Below, in pieces: positions 48,571 through 61,590 of a stretch of 64,000 nucleotides of DNA; the stretch's first letter is position 1, and every line of letters begins with the position of its first letter. The translations under genes and the position numbers were made by a program. Below the pieces are notes generated by a model. The model did not search any database. It was given only the letters and a program-made list of their open reading frames with translations, and was not told where the DNA came from. The stretch is from Sphagnum compactum (lineage: Eukaryota > Bryophyta > Sphagnopsida > Sphagnales), in NCBI GenBank assembly GCA_965153455.1, contig OZ234493.1, positions 23,364,213 through 23,428,212 of the forward strand, read 5' to 3'.

Positions 48571-48697
48571 GTATTTGCGCCTGACAAGGTAACAATGCCT
48601 TGGTCGAATTTGACTATATGTTGGCAACTCTGCAAAGACGATCAGCAGGGAACGAACCATGATAATTCACCCTCAGAGACTATACGCCAAATATCTC
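48571..48697 (+). other. Fragment of a mitochondrial group I intron (5' part)
   Basis: It follows an exon ending in T, as group I introns require. Core elements are visible: GACGATCAGCAGGGAACGAA (P/Q region) and CCTCAGAGACTATACGCC (R region, 5' strand of P7). The 3' partner strand of P7 and the rest of the intron are absent, so the insertion broke inside the core. The position corresponds to cox1 intron 624. The right edge is approximate, near the point where the host duplication sequence resumes (ATATATATATGTTGTG). Confidence 0.82.
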
Positions 48698-50126
48698 TAG
48701 CCAAATTATATATATATGTTGTGATTTGTTTTTCAAAGTTAGGTAATTAATCATTTGTATTAGTGTATGATTTGTCTTGTTAAACAAATATGGTCTTGAT
48801 ATTTGACTACTCAATTAGTGTTTTCTCTTGTGGTTAATTTCTACCAATTTAAGGGGACAACAACATTAAGAAACCATTTTTTGAAATAATTTATTTTTGT
48901 TAAATTTAAAATATATATTTTCAATGTTTTATAATAAAATATAATAAGTAACCAAATATTGAAAGATTTCAACAAATTTCCAACTACACAACTTGTCTAT
49001 AACCAAATCTGGCAATTTTCGTATGGATGATTACCATTTTAACATCAAAATAAAAAATAAAAAATTGTGTTTAATCATATTGGGGAAAATAAAAACTTGC
49101 AATTCTAAAAAAATTATACATATATTATGTATAGAAAATAAAAACTAAAAATACTTAATGAATTCATTTTTGAATTGACATTGAATTTACAAAGATTCTA
49201 GGTCAATTTAAACAAAAAATAAAAAATAAAAAATATTCATGACATGCAATTTCAAATTTATTTTTTAACATTTTAAATTTAATCTTTGTAAATTGTAGTT
49301 AATTTTTGAATACATTATTGATTAAAATATTACAATTCCTTGAACCCATTGTAGAATTATATTTTTTTATAAAAAATTTAAAAATTAATACATTTATTAA
49401 AAATATGTATTTTAAAAAGTTAGAAATTCTTTGTTGATGTTGATCGCCTTTTGTATGTTTACAAAATGGCGGAAATTCACCACAAAAAAACCTTTGGTAA
49501 CATCATTTATATTGATTTTAAATTTTCAAAAAAAATGGATAAGGTTTATGATGATCTCAAAGGTTTTGAGCTTAAATGTTTTCAAATAAATTTGATGTTG
49601 GATGTGCTTAAAGTTGAAATTATTAAAATTACTTTTAAATTTTTATTCATTAAGAGTAACTTTTTTGTTTTCAAATTTCTGATCCCAAATTTTTGGAAAG
49701 TTTTTTTTTGTTTACATTTCTCCTTGAATTTGCACTAGTATTTTCCATTTTTTTCCCAAGAAGAATTGTTAAGTTATAAAAATTTGAAACTAAAAAAACA
49801 TGTTGGTTGGGGGGAAGGGGGGATTAATTCAACTATTAAAACCCAAAATTTCACTAGATGAAATCATGTTTTTTTTACAAAGGAAACAAATGTAATATAT
49901 ATTTTTACATCATTATATCTATATATATGTTGTGATTTTTTTCCAAAGTTGTGTCATTAATCATTGGTATTAGTGTATAATTAATCTTGTTAAACAAATA
50001 TGGTCTTGATAATTAAATGGCTATAACTTTTACTTAAGTAATGTTTTTTCTTATGACCAATTTAATTTGCTAATTTAAGGGGGCAACAAAATAAAAAAAT
50101 TTATTTGAAAGAATTTTTTTGGGCCA

Positions 50127-50133
<7 letters not shown>

Positions 50134-50179
<46 letters not shown>
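50134..50179. repeat. (TA)23 microsatellite
   Basis: Uninterrupted TA dinucleotides. The matching position of the left duplication copy has only a few AT units, so the tract expanded after duplication. Confidence 0.92.
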
Positions 50180-50183
<4 letters not shown>

Positions 50184-50595
50184 TTTACAATAAAATATTG
50201 TAAATAACCATAAGAAATTGAAAGATTTAAACAAGTTTTCAAGTCCACAACTTGTCTATAACCAAATGTGGTAATTTTTTTATGGTTGATTACCATTTGA
50301 ACAACATCATAAAAATAAATAATAAATTTATACCTAATCATATTGGGGAAAATAAGAACTTACAATTCTTCAAAAAATGGACATATTTTATGTAATGAAT
50401 TTTTTAAAAAAATGACTTAATAAATGTACTTTTGAGTTCACATTGAATTTACAAAGATTTTAGGTCAATTTAAACAAATTTATTTGGGTTGATTTATTAG
50501 TGAAATGTTATTTTAAGTTTTTTTTTTTAACATTGTAGATTTAATTTTTGTAAATTATAATAATTTGTTTGAATATATTATTGAATAAACTTTAA

Positions 50596-53296
50596 AGTCA
50601 TCTTTTCCTTTGTAGCCTTTGAATAAATTTTGCAAAAGAAAATGTACGAAATTTGAATTTCTTAAACAATTTCATGCCAAACATGATAAATTTAAACTTT
50701 TTCATCATTATTATTAATGGTGGTCAAAACCTTAGTGTGTTTCCATGAGGTCTTGGGTCAATCCTTGATGGATGCATGCCTTAATGCATCTTGTACAATT
50801 GCAATTTAGAAACATATACATCATGGTGAATACACATACATGTACATCATGCTTAAATGGGGTGTTAAAACATTTTTGTCGAAACAAAAAAAAACTTGGA
50901 ATTTTCTCATGGCATGTAAATTTGTCATGCCATGACAAATTTGTAATCCATGACTCATGATCCGAGGAAAAAAAAAAGATTGAAAAAAAAGTTATATGAT
51001 GATGTGGCACATTATGCCACATCATATTACCTTGGGAACCTCATATATCCATGTCATAATTTTTAATTAAAAAATTATCTAATGCAACATGTGACTATCC
51101 AAAATGACTAAAAAACATTTCATTAAAAACGTTTTAATCAACTAGTCCTTTTTAATGAAAACCATACAAGTTGCATATTAGTGAATTTGATCCTTTTTCA
51201 TTAAAAATCCAATGAATTTGGATGGTGGAAAAAGACAAATTTTCTTCTTGTGCTTTGTGATTATTTAAGGGTGCTTTTATTTAATGGGCAACTATTTATT
51301 TTCACAAAGTATGCACATCAAAGAAAACCAACTTTGGGGAGATTGACCCATGCACCATTAATTACAAAAGATGTATTGTCTATGGTATGTGTGATTATTG
51401 CTCCAATTAATAAGGAGACTTGGCTGTGAACTTTTTCAAAATTCATGACTCCAATTAATAAGGAGACTTGGCTGTGAACTTTTTCAAAATTCATGAGTCA
51501 TGAAAAATGTTGGGAGAAGTTTCAATGTGTGGAGGTGACAATACTAAAGGAAACTTTCAAAATCTTCAAGAGAAGGATCAAAACTCTTGCAACATTGAAT
51601 TGGAATTAATTTGGTGATGGCGTGGAAGAACCAATAAACAAAGAAAAAGAAGTTTGTTTTCTTAGCATCAAGCCAACAACATTTTGATTGAGATTTTTCA
51701 TTTCGGTTTTGATACCACTTTTGTTGATATGTTTTGTGTTTCGTTTTGACCTCCACATCAACATTACATAGTGTTGTTTTAGAATAAAAAGTTTAACATG
51801 TACAAGAAACAACCGCTTTTTTGTAGCCAACATGAAGCATAAGAGGGAAGGGTCAAACATTGGTTCAACTTGTTTTAAGCGATTTCAATGCAAAGATTTG
51901 TAGAAACCCATCACTCCAAAATTATTGTATATCAAGTTTAACATCTACATGCATGGAATGATGTTGGCTATGGAGAAGAAAGAGGTAGCTTGGTTTGAGA
52001 AGCTAGAATTGGAACATTTTTGAAGATTTGATTGCACAATTTTGGATGTGTACAAATGTAAAAGAATTGATTTGAACTATTAGTATAAACTTCATTGTCA
52101 AAATAATCCTAGTTAGAGATTTATTTGGTTTTTTTGGGGTAGTAGTCACATGTTATGCATAAGGGTTGGTTCTTAAATACTTGTCTTGAGAATGGATGAT
52201 TATATTACATAGGTAGGGTAGGTTTTAGAGTTTAGTTTCTATAGTGACTCCAACTATGGGACAAAGAAATGGACAATACTTGTAGAGGTTCAAATGGAAC
52301 ATTTATCATTAAGGACATTGATGCAAACACAAAGGTGACTTGTGACTGAAAATAGGGTGCCATGTGCGAAGAATTTCATGTGACACTAGCTTCTTTCCCA
52401 ATTAGTGAAAATTTTTATGTGTTGTTTTGTATAGGAGAAGGGCCTGAGTACAGGGCCTTTGGTGATTTGACATCTGTGCCCAAGGCCAGTAAGCTGAAGG
52501 AACAGTTGAAAATTGCGAAAGGGCTTGTACTTAGGTCCTTTTCCTTAGTAAAGCAGAGTTGGGATTTTTTCACTTTTTAAAAATAGTGACAGGCTGGGTG
52601 ATACCTTCTGCTGGTCAGAAGATCCCAGTACAGATTGGCTGGTACCTTCCACGGTAGAAGATCCCATTTGCTGAAAACAGGTTTCTTTAGGTAGGTAAGG
52701 GAGCTGAAAACACGAAGGAAAAATCCAGGCAGTGCTTTACGTGTTTATAGTTTCTAGTTTGTTTATTCTAATGGGATTGTGCAAGGATCTCAAATTTCAA
52801 ATGCCTCCAAATTCTTTCAACAATACCCAATCTTTTTCAATAATGACAAAGTCTATGTGCATGTAATTTCAAAATTAATAACTTATGTGAATGAAAATTC
52901 CAAAATCCAGGTTGGTTATCAAATTTAAAAAATTCAATAACAAACTCATGAGTGTCGTTCTAGAACTTCTCTATATTTTCCCTGAAGATTTTTTACCCAT
53001 TAAAACAAAAATCAATAACCACGTGGTAGAATATTAATAACCAAGTGTTTTCTCAATAACCGGCCAACACAGGTAATGACAAAGGTAGGTGGGTATGGCG
53101 GGAGGCCCCCTAAACACCCCATTACTCACCCTGGTCAGGTAAATTAGTTACCAACGCCATGTCATAAAACCACGTCAACATATGTTCCCTGTTCTTTTTC
53201 TTTTGGCTAGCCTGGTGGGCCTTCATACAGCTGACCTGTCACTGAAGGAGGATAAGATATTTTCCGCGTTTTCGTGGGAAAAGTGGTTTCCAGTGG
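50596..53296. other. Spacer up to the MYB gene, no gene seen
   Basis: AT-rich to about 52.3 kb and then more balanced. At 52.44-52.73 kb there is a less AT-rich patch with internal repetition (CAGAAGATCCCA-like and TAGAAGATCCCA), without a recognisable product. From 53.05 kb the sequence becomes CpG-containing and promoter-like. Confidence 0.5.
51401..51496 (+). repeat. Perfect 48-bp tandem duplication
   Basis: Bases 51401-51448 and 51449-51496 are identical. The unit starts CTCCAATTAATAAGG and ends AAATTCATGA. Absence of any mismatch suggests a recent event. Confidence 0.95.
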
Positions 53297-53305
53297 TTAG
53301 GGTTC
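53297..53305 (+). promoter_or_regulatory. Telo-box-like motif before the MYB gene
   Basis: GTTAGGGTT lies in the CpG-rich stretch about 470 bp before the MYB start codon, in the probable leader or core promoter. Confidence 0.35.
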
Positions 53306-53772
53306 AATCGCTTTTCCGAGCCTAGCGACATCCGTTTTGCAGGAGCCCTGTAGACAGGCTAGAGAAATTCATGGCGAGGTTCGAGACAGCTTCGGAGGCT
53401 CCGTGGGTGGTTCGTGGACTAGGCTCGGACATCGTCTCTCTCCTCTCGTCCTGCGCTCTCAGATAACTTTTCCATGTCACGCACGCAAGCTTCTCATCTT
53501 TGTGAAGTTGCCGAATCTCTCTCTCCTTTCTCTTTCTTTTCCGGGGATTGCCGGGATTTTTACAAGCGTTTTCAAGCGCTTTCGACATCTCCAAATCGTT
53601 TCGCGTTGCTTGTCCACTTCTTAGGGGCATAGATCTGCGATCGACGAATGATATTTGACACTCAGAATTTCGGTGGCGAGCAGTAACTCTGCCAGCTTTG
53701 GGACAGCTCTTCAGCGGCGTAGAAAGCTTTTTGTTTTTGGCTTTTTTTATTCTGATGTGGAAGCAGAGCCGG

Positions 53773-55164
53773 ATGGCAGCTCCATCGTCAGGGCAACCGC
53801 GTCTTGCCATGGTGTCGCCTCTCTCCTCCTTGCCGGCCCCTTTTCAATTCTCATCGTCCTCCTCACCGCACTTCCATACTTGGACACGTCAAGACAACGA
53901 CGACCTATTGTTCGAAAATTCTCTCGCCGTTCACGAAGAGCATGAGGCTCCAAATCGCTGGGAAACTGATGTTGCAGCGTTGATTCCTGCAGCGAATCCT
54001 ATTGCAGCCTATGTGAAGCGACATTTCGAGATTCTACAGGAAGATAATGTTTCCAGGGAGGCATCGGGACGAATCCTGATGCCCAGCTACACAGCCGTCG
54101 CGTCTCCCTCCACATCTGATGATGTGCCTAGCCTTGGACAGTCCGGATTCCAAGAAGGGAGAGTTTTATCCAGGGAGGCATCGGGTTTGTTAGGAAGCCC
54201 TTCACTGGTAAGGCCGGGTGTAACACCAAAATCAGCGGATCAGGAGCGCCGTAAAGGCATTCCTTGGACAGAAGAGGAGCACAGGTTAATCTCCTTTGCC
54301 ATTCTCTTTTACACCGTGTGTAGAGCTCGTTATAGAAAGGCTTGAATAGAGTACAGTCTCCGTGTAAGGTTAAAGATTCTGGATGTACAAAGATTAATTA
54401 GGAGCTTGTTCTTCTTTTGGAGTAGTGCATAACAGAGATCTTCTTGTCTGTGACATGATTTGCTACTTCATGACAGAGATTTTCTTGTCTTTCATAGCAA
54501 TCATTTTGCAATCTGTGGATTCTCCACTGCAATCGAACATTACGATATTTTGGCGGACACTGAGATGTATACCATGATCAGATCACATCTCTGTTTTGTG
54601 AATCGGTGACATGATATCTGTGATCCTGATCTCCTTTACTTGCGCATAATTTCTCGCAGGCTGTTTTTGCTAGGACTGACGAAGTTCGGTAAAGGTGATT
54701 GGCGCAGCATTTCCAGAAACTTCGTCATATCAAGAACCCCTACCCAAGTAGCAAGTCATGCACAGAAGTATTTCATCCGGTTGAATTCAATCAATAAGGA
54801 CAAGAGGCGCTCCAGCATTCATGACATAACTAGTGTTAATAACTATGGGCAGCAGATGCTGCAACCAAGCCATGGCACTATTATTACTGGACGTGGAGGA
54901 CTGGCTCCTGCCTCAGGCCAACAACCTCTTTCTAATCCTGTTCAGCAGGGTTCAATTCAGCATGGGATGGAGTATGGACCACAAATGGGTCATCAACCAG
55001 CTTTAGGAACTGCTGGTATGCTTTCAGCTTTGGATCCTGTCCCTTTTGGACCTAATAAGCGCCATATGCAACAGCCAACAGTCATGCAAGGTACTACTCT
55101 TCTATCAATGCAGCAGCACATTGATATGGCTTGTACCATGCAACAGCCAGCCATGCATCACTAA
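53773..55164 (+). CDS. DIV-type MYB-related transcription factor (two SANT domains, SHAQKYF), 2 coding exons
   Basis: Exons 53773-54284 and 54660-55164; 338 residues. Nuclear DNA-binding regulator of the DIVARICATA/RADIALIS group by domain order. The N-terminal SANT domain, about 36-92, begins [16 protein letters not shown]. The second MYB repeat, about 164-215, contains [20 protein letters not shown] and SHAQKYF at 203-209, followed by [10 protein letters not shown] (219-228), a signature of this group. The tail is rich in Gln, His and Met. The intron falls inside the second repeat after HR, the usual place in DIV genes. An in-frame ATG also lies at 53755, but a pyrimidine-rich tract ending in GGAAGCAG at 53766 looks like a leader-intron acceptor, which favours 53773. 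The first repeat is less conserved than in flowering-plant members. Target genes are unknown. Confidence 0.92.
54052..54185 (+). repeat. 17-nt direct repeat inside MYB exon 1
   Basis: TCCAGGGAGGCATCGGG occurs at 54052-54068 and 54169-54185, coding SREASG in the same frame both times (residues 94-99 and 133-138). It lies in the linker between the two SANT domains. Confidence 0.85.
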
Positions 55165-57751
55165 TGGAGTCATGTGATGTACATGCTGCTTGACTCTTCT
55201 TGCAAAGCTTGGATCCCTTGCACAAAGGATTCCAAATGCTAGCTTTGTAGCTTGATATCATGGCTATTGTACAACAATGTATTCTTCAAAGTCTGCAATT
55301 GCAGTTTGCACTTGGTTGCCTGTAACACAGTTTGGTAATATATAACCTATAGCTCTAGTTTTACAGCACTGTTTCCTCCCACCTTCACTGTGAAATTACA
55401 GGAGATGTGGAACCAAGACTCCCAGGGTGAGGGACTGGAATTCTAAATTCTTTGTTGACATTAATTCTTCTGATTTGGGAGCTCTAATATGTAAATTTAG
55501 CCATTTCACCAGGAATATTTCAAGTCTGTTTCAGCCCGTCCAATGGCTGATCTATTTGCCTTGCTACTATCCCAGCCTTCAGATTCTATGAACTTGCATT
55601 TGCTTCCAGAGGTGTGCACCAGTTTTTGTCATGGTTTTCTGGTCTTCCTGTTAGTCATTTATAAAGTCAACATAAGTGGAGAGTTCTTCTTCAGATTCAA
55701 CAGAGGAGAGGTATGCACTTCTGCACAGTGCTGATATAATTTGCCAAAGAGGTTTCTTCCCCATGTAAACTTAATCGAGAGAAATCCTAGCTGAGCCATG
55801 ATTTTTCAGTGGCCTCCTCTTCCAATTGGATCTTCCAGAGTCTTGTGGAGGAGAAAGTGTGTGGTGATGGGTTTACTGTAATAGGGTTATGTGGCATTAC
55901 CAAATGTCAAATTACCATTTTAGTGTAACAAATGTCACAATAAACACCACAAATTGTACATTGTAATGGATGAAACCGCAAAGTTTACCTTCACGCATGT
56001 GTCATGAGCTGCTACAACTTGTGTGAGAAAAACCAGAGTCTCTTGTAGTACATGTAGCTGGTTAGATGTAAGTGGGGCCTGGTGGGTTGTTGAAGGTAGG
56101 TAGTGAAAACAGAAACTGAGCTAACCAGCCTAGTTAGCTAGGTAGCTGGAACCAAATAGAAAAGTGTTTCGTGTCCACCCACCATCCATATCTCATACTG
56201 TGTTGGTGGCTGTGGGTTCAGTCTGGCCACTTCTCCTCTTCTTTGGGGGAGGATCTTGGATTTGTTTTGCTCATGGTTGTGTCTAACCCTTTTTCTGTTC
56301 TCGCTATTTTTCATAACCATTGTGTAGGACAAAAGAAAATCCATGGATTTCTGTTTCATTCATGCATGGTTAATCTTTTTTCCAACTTTTATTGTGTTCT
56401 TCAATCTTTTCTTGTGAAGGACTTTTTTACATGCATTATTCTCATGACAGTAGTTCTCAAATGTTGATATGGACCATTGGTTGCATGTTAACAAGTGGAA
56501 GAATTTCAAATACATTCATGTTTCAAATGGATTCAGAGTTCAGACGTTACATATTATTTCCAAATGAGATCATGCTGACACCATTGTTGGCTGGTTATTG
56601 CCCAAATGGCATGTTATCAACAGGGGTTAAAGGGCAGGTTTTTCATGACAGACTTGTTAGGTCTGAAATTGATTGAGCACCGGCCAGAATCCAACCTGTC
56701 TAGTTGTTATTGAGATCCCATCTGTCTAGTATCTATTCTGTGGAGACCTCACAAGACCTTTAGGGGTGGGGTAGTGCTTTGCTGAAGAGCAATAACCAAC
56801 TTGTATCCTTCCATGTTTCCTCCCAACAGGTTCTTGAAACCCTATTCCTTAAACCCCTTATCAGTTTTCATTTGGCTGCACTTTCTCAATTTCAGCTCCA
56901 CTCTGGAGTTAAATTCTACAAGTTGTGAGTTGGCAATTGAAATGATGCAATGAAGTGATCCACTATTGCTGAATGCCAAGAAAATTTCATGAACGCACAG
57001 AGCATGGATAAAAAATTGGTATTATCTTCATGACAACCTCAAACTAATGGCCTATGTGATTGGGAATCAGGGCTGCCTTGCAAGTGATTATCATTTGATT
57101 CAAGTTAAGCCATGCTAGATGTTGGCTATGACTGTGAATCTCACATGCTAAAGTTTGTCAAGTTAACTGGCCGCATGGGTACATGGGGTCAAACTTTTGG
57201 CAAACCAGCTTTAAAGACATTACCATATACGGTCACAGATTATGTCATTTTCTTGATCACATTATATGACATAATCTTCCAATGATGATCACGAAGTCCT
57301 AATAGTGACCAAAATGTGTCTGTGGAACATGAGTTTTGTGTTAAATCATTGAATCTGACAGCAAAGACCTTAATCCATGGACATCTCCCTTTGCCCACAA
57401 TGGATGCATGGTCTATCTCACACTCTAACAGGCTAGCTGGTGTTTTACCCCACATTGATGGGTATGGGTTTGACAATTCCATAGTATGTAAAGACCTAGC
57501 ACAAATTGGGGGGCCCCTTATCTTGGGAATGCCCCCGCCATAAGTCTTTACCTTACACAAAAGTGTAAATGGTACAATACCATTTACAACTTCATTTATA
57601 TTTACACAATTTTACACTACTTAAAATGAATTTATGAATTTACACAAGGTTAGGCATTTACATGGAGGTGCATGAAAAGTTTTATGGTTAAGCAAGATTA
57701 AAATAAGTTTGCTACTTACACAGAAGATGTGTCTAAAATCCTATACACAGA
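55165..57751. other. MYB 3' UTR and spacer, no further gene seen
   Basis: The first several hundred bases should be the MYB 3' UTR. Short frames further on (up to about 100 codons, both strands) have no family pattern. A set of TGTAAA/TTTACA inverted words occupies 57.55-57.67 kb. Confidence 0.5.
57553..57588. repeat. Overlapping small inverted repeats
   Basis: TGTAAATGGTA (57564-57574) and TACCATTTACA (57578-57588) are a perfect 11-bp pair with a 3-base loop. TTACAC (57553-57558) and GTGTAA (57563-57568) form an alternative pair that shares bases with it, so the two hairpins exclude each other. Confidence 0.6.
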
Positions 57752-58081
57752 CAACGCTTTTTTTATACAGATTGTAGAATCAGCGTTTAAAACTGTTAAC
57801 TAATTAACGAACTTGTTTTTACAAATTGTAAAATCAACCTCTAAAGCTGTTAATTAATTATCTAACTTGTTTTTAAAGATCGCAGAATCAACCTTTAAAG
57901 CTATTAACTAATTAACTAACTTGTTTTTACAGATTGCAAAATTGGCCTCTAAAGCTGTTAACTAATTAACTAACTTGCTTTTAGAGATCACACAATTGAC
58001 CTTTAAAGCTGTTAACTAATTAACTAACTTGTTTTCACAGATCGCAGAATCGACCTCTAATGCTGTTAACTAATTAACTAA
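57752..58081. repeat. 54-bp tandem array, 6 copies without indels
   Basis: The landmark GTTAACTAATTAAC (with variants) starts at 57795, 57849, 57903, 57957, 58011 and 58065, always exactly 54 bp apart, although copies differ by substitutions. Each unit also contains AACTTGTTTTTACAGAT-like and CCTCTAAAGCTGTTAA-like blocks. The array ends about 300 bp before the YY1-like start codon, in the promoter or leader region. Confidence 0.93.
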
Positions 58082-58133
58082 ATTTCATACTGTTGGAATT
58101 GCGCAAAAGAACGTTGAGCAGTTGGCTTGCAGA

Positions 58134-58318
58134 ATGTCCTCCCCTTCCATTTCTTCGCAAACACGGGCTTCCGTGGAACAGGAGTACTTCGGTTTGTGTT
58201 TTTCGTTCTTCTGCTTTGCTCACGCGTTTTGTGCACGGTGGGGGTGGAGCGGGGCGAGCTTTGTTGGGAGAAAGAGAGAAGAGAGGACGACTGCTGCTGC
58301 GAGCTTTTGATGTTTTGA
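58134..58318 (+). promoter_or_regulatory. Two upstream ORFs joined by TGATG before the YY1-like gene
   Basis: The first uORF, 58134-58310, has 58 codons and ends TGA. Its last base is also the A of the ATG of a second uORF, 58310-58318 (ATG TTT TGA). The second stops 65 bases before the main ATG at 58384. TGATG overlaps allow reinitiation. They matter only if transcription starts upstream of 58134, which the sequence does not prove. Confidence 0.45.
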
Positions 58319-58383
58319 GCGTCGGTCGGTTTCCTTCTGTCTCGCGGTACGGTGGGGGCTTGTTTGTGCCAGTGGGGGTTGCC

Positions 58384-61373
<2,990 letters not shown>

Positions 61374-61590
61374 GTATCCTCGGGATTGTATTTATTTCCA
61401 CAGGCTGCTAAATATGTGAAGGAATGGAAGTGAAAGACATGTTTGACTCAGGATGATCATTGGCAATTCAAGGAGGGCAGAATAGCAATTGAGGATATTG
61501 AAGAAACAGAAGATGAAACTTGACTAGATTTGGCAAATTGTACTTTATTTTCAGAGGATCCTGAATACATGAGTGTAGACTGCATGCTAG

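Larger units (their letters stand above)
47765..50595 (+). repeat. Tandem duplication of about 1.25 kb; left copy holds a mitochondrial insertion
   Basis: The left copy (about 47765-49330) and right copy (about 49330-50595) share ordered blocks. Examples are TTGATGTTGATsGCCT (47878 and 49434), TTAAACAAATATGGTCTTGA (about 48780 and 49989), ACAACTTGTCTATAACCAAA (about 48989 and 50247) and AATCATATTGGGGAAAATAA (about 49074 and 50336). The offset falls from about 1556 to about 1210 bp across the insertion, which matches an extra 320-350 bp in the left copy. The copies also differ in G-run length and in a TA expansion in the right copy. Neither encodes a recognisable protein. Confidence 0.82.

Noticed and set aside
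48469-48750. 93-codon frame beginning [12 protein letters not shown] as a protein gene
   Set aside because: The first part is the cox1 exon and the remainder is translated group I intron and host AT-rich DNA; it is a mitochondrial fragment, not a gene.
49451-49738. 95-codon plus-strand frame in the right duplication copy
   Set aside because: The homologous left copy is closed by stops, and the sequence is low-complexity Phe/Lys-rich translation of AT-rich DNA.
53322-53810. 162-codon minus-strand frame rich in Arg and Lys
   Set aside because: It is antisense to the MYB leader and exon 1, in a CpG-rich stretch where stops are rare by composition.
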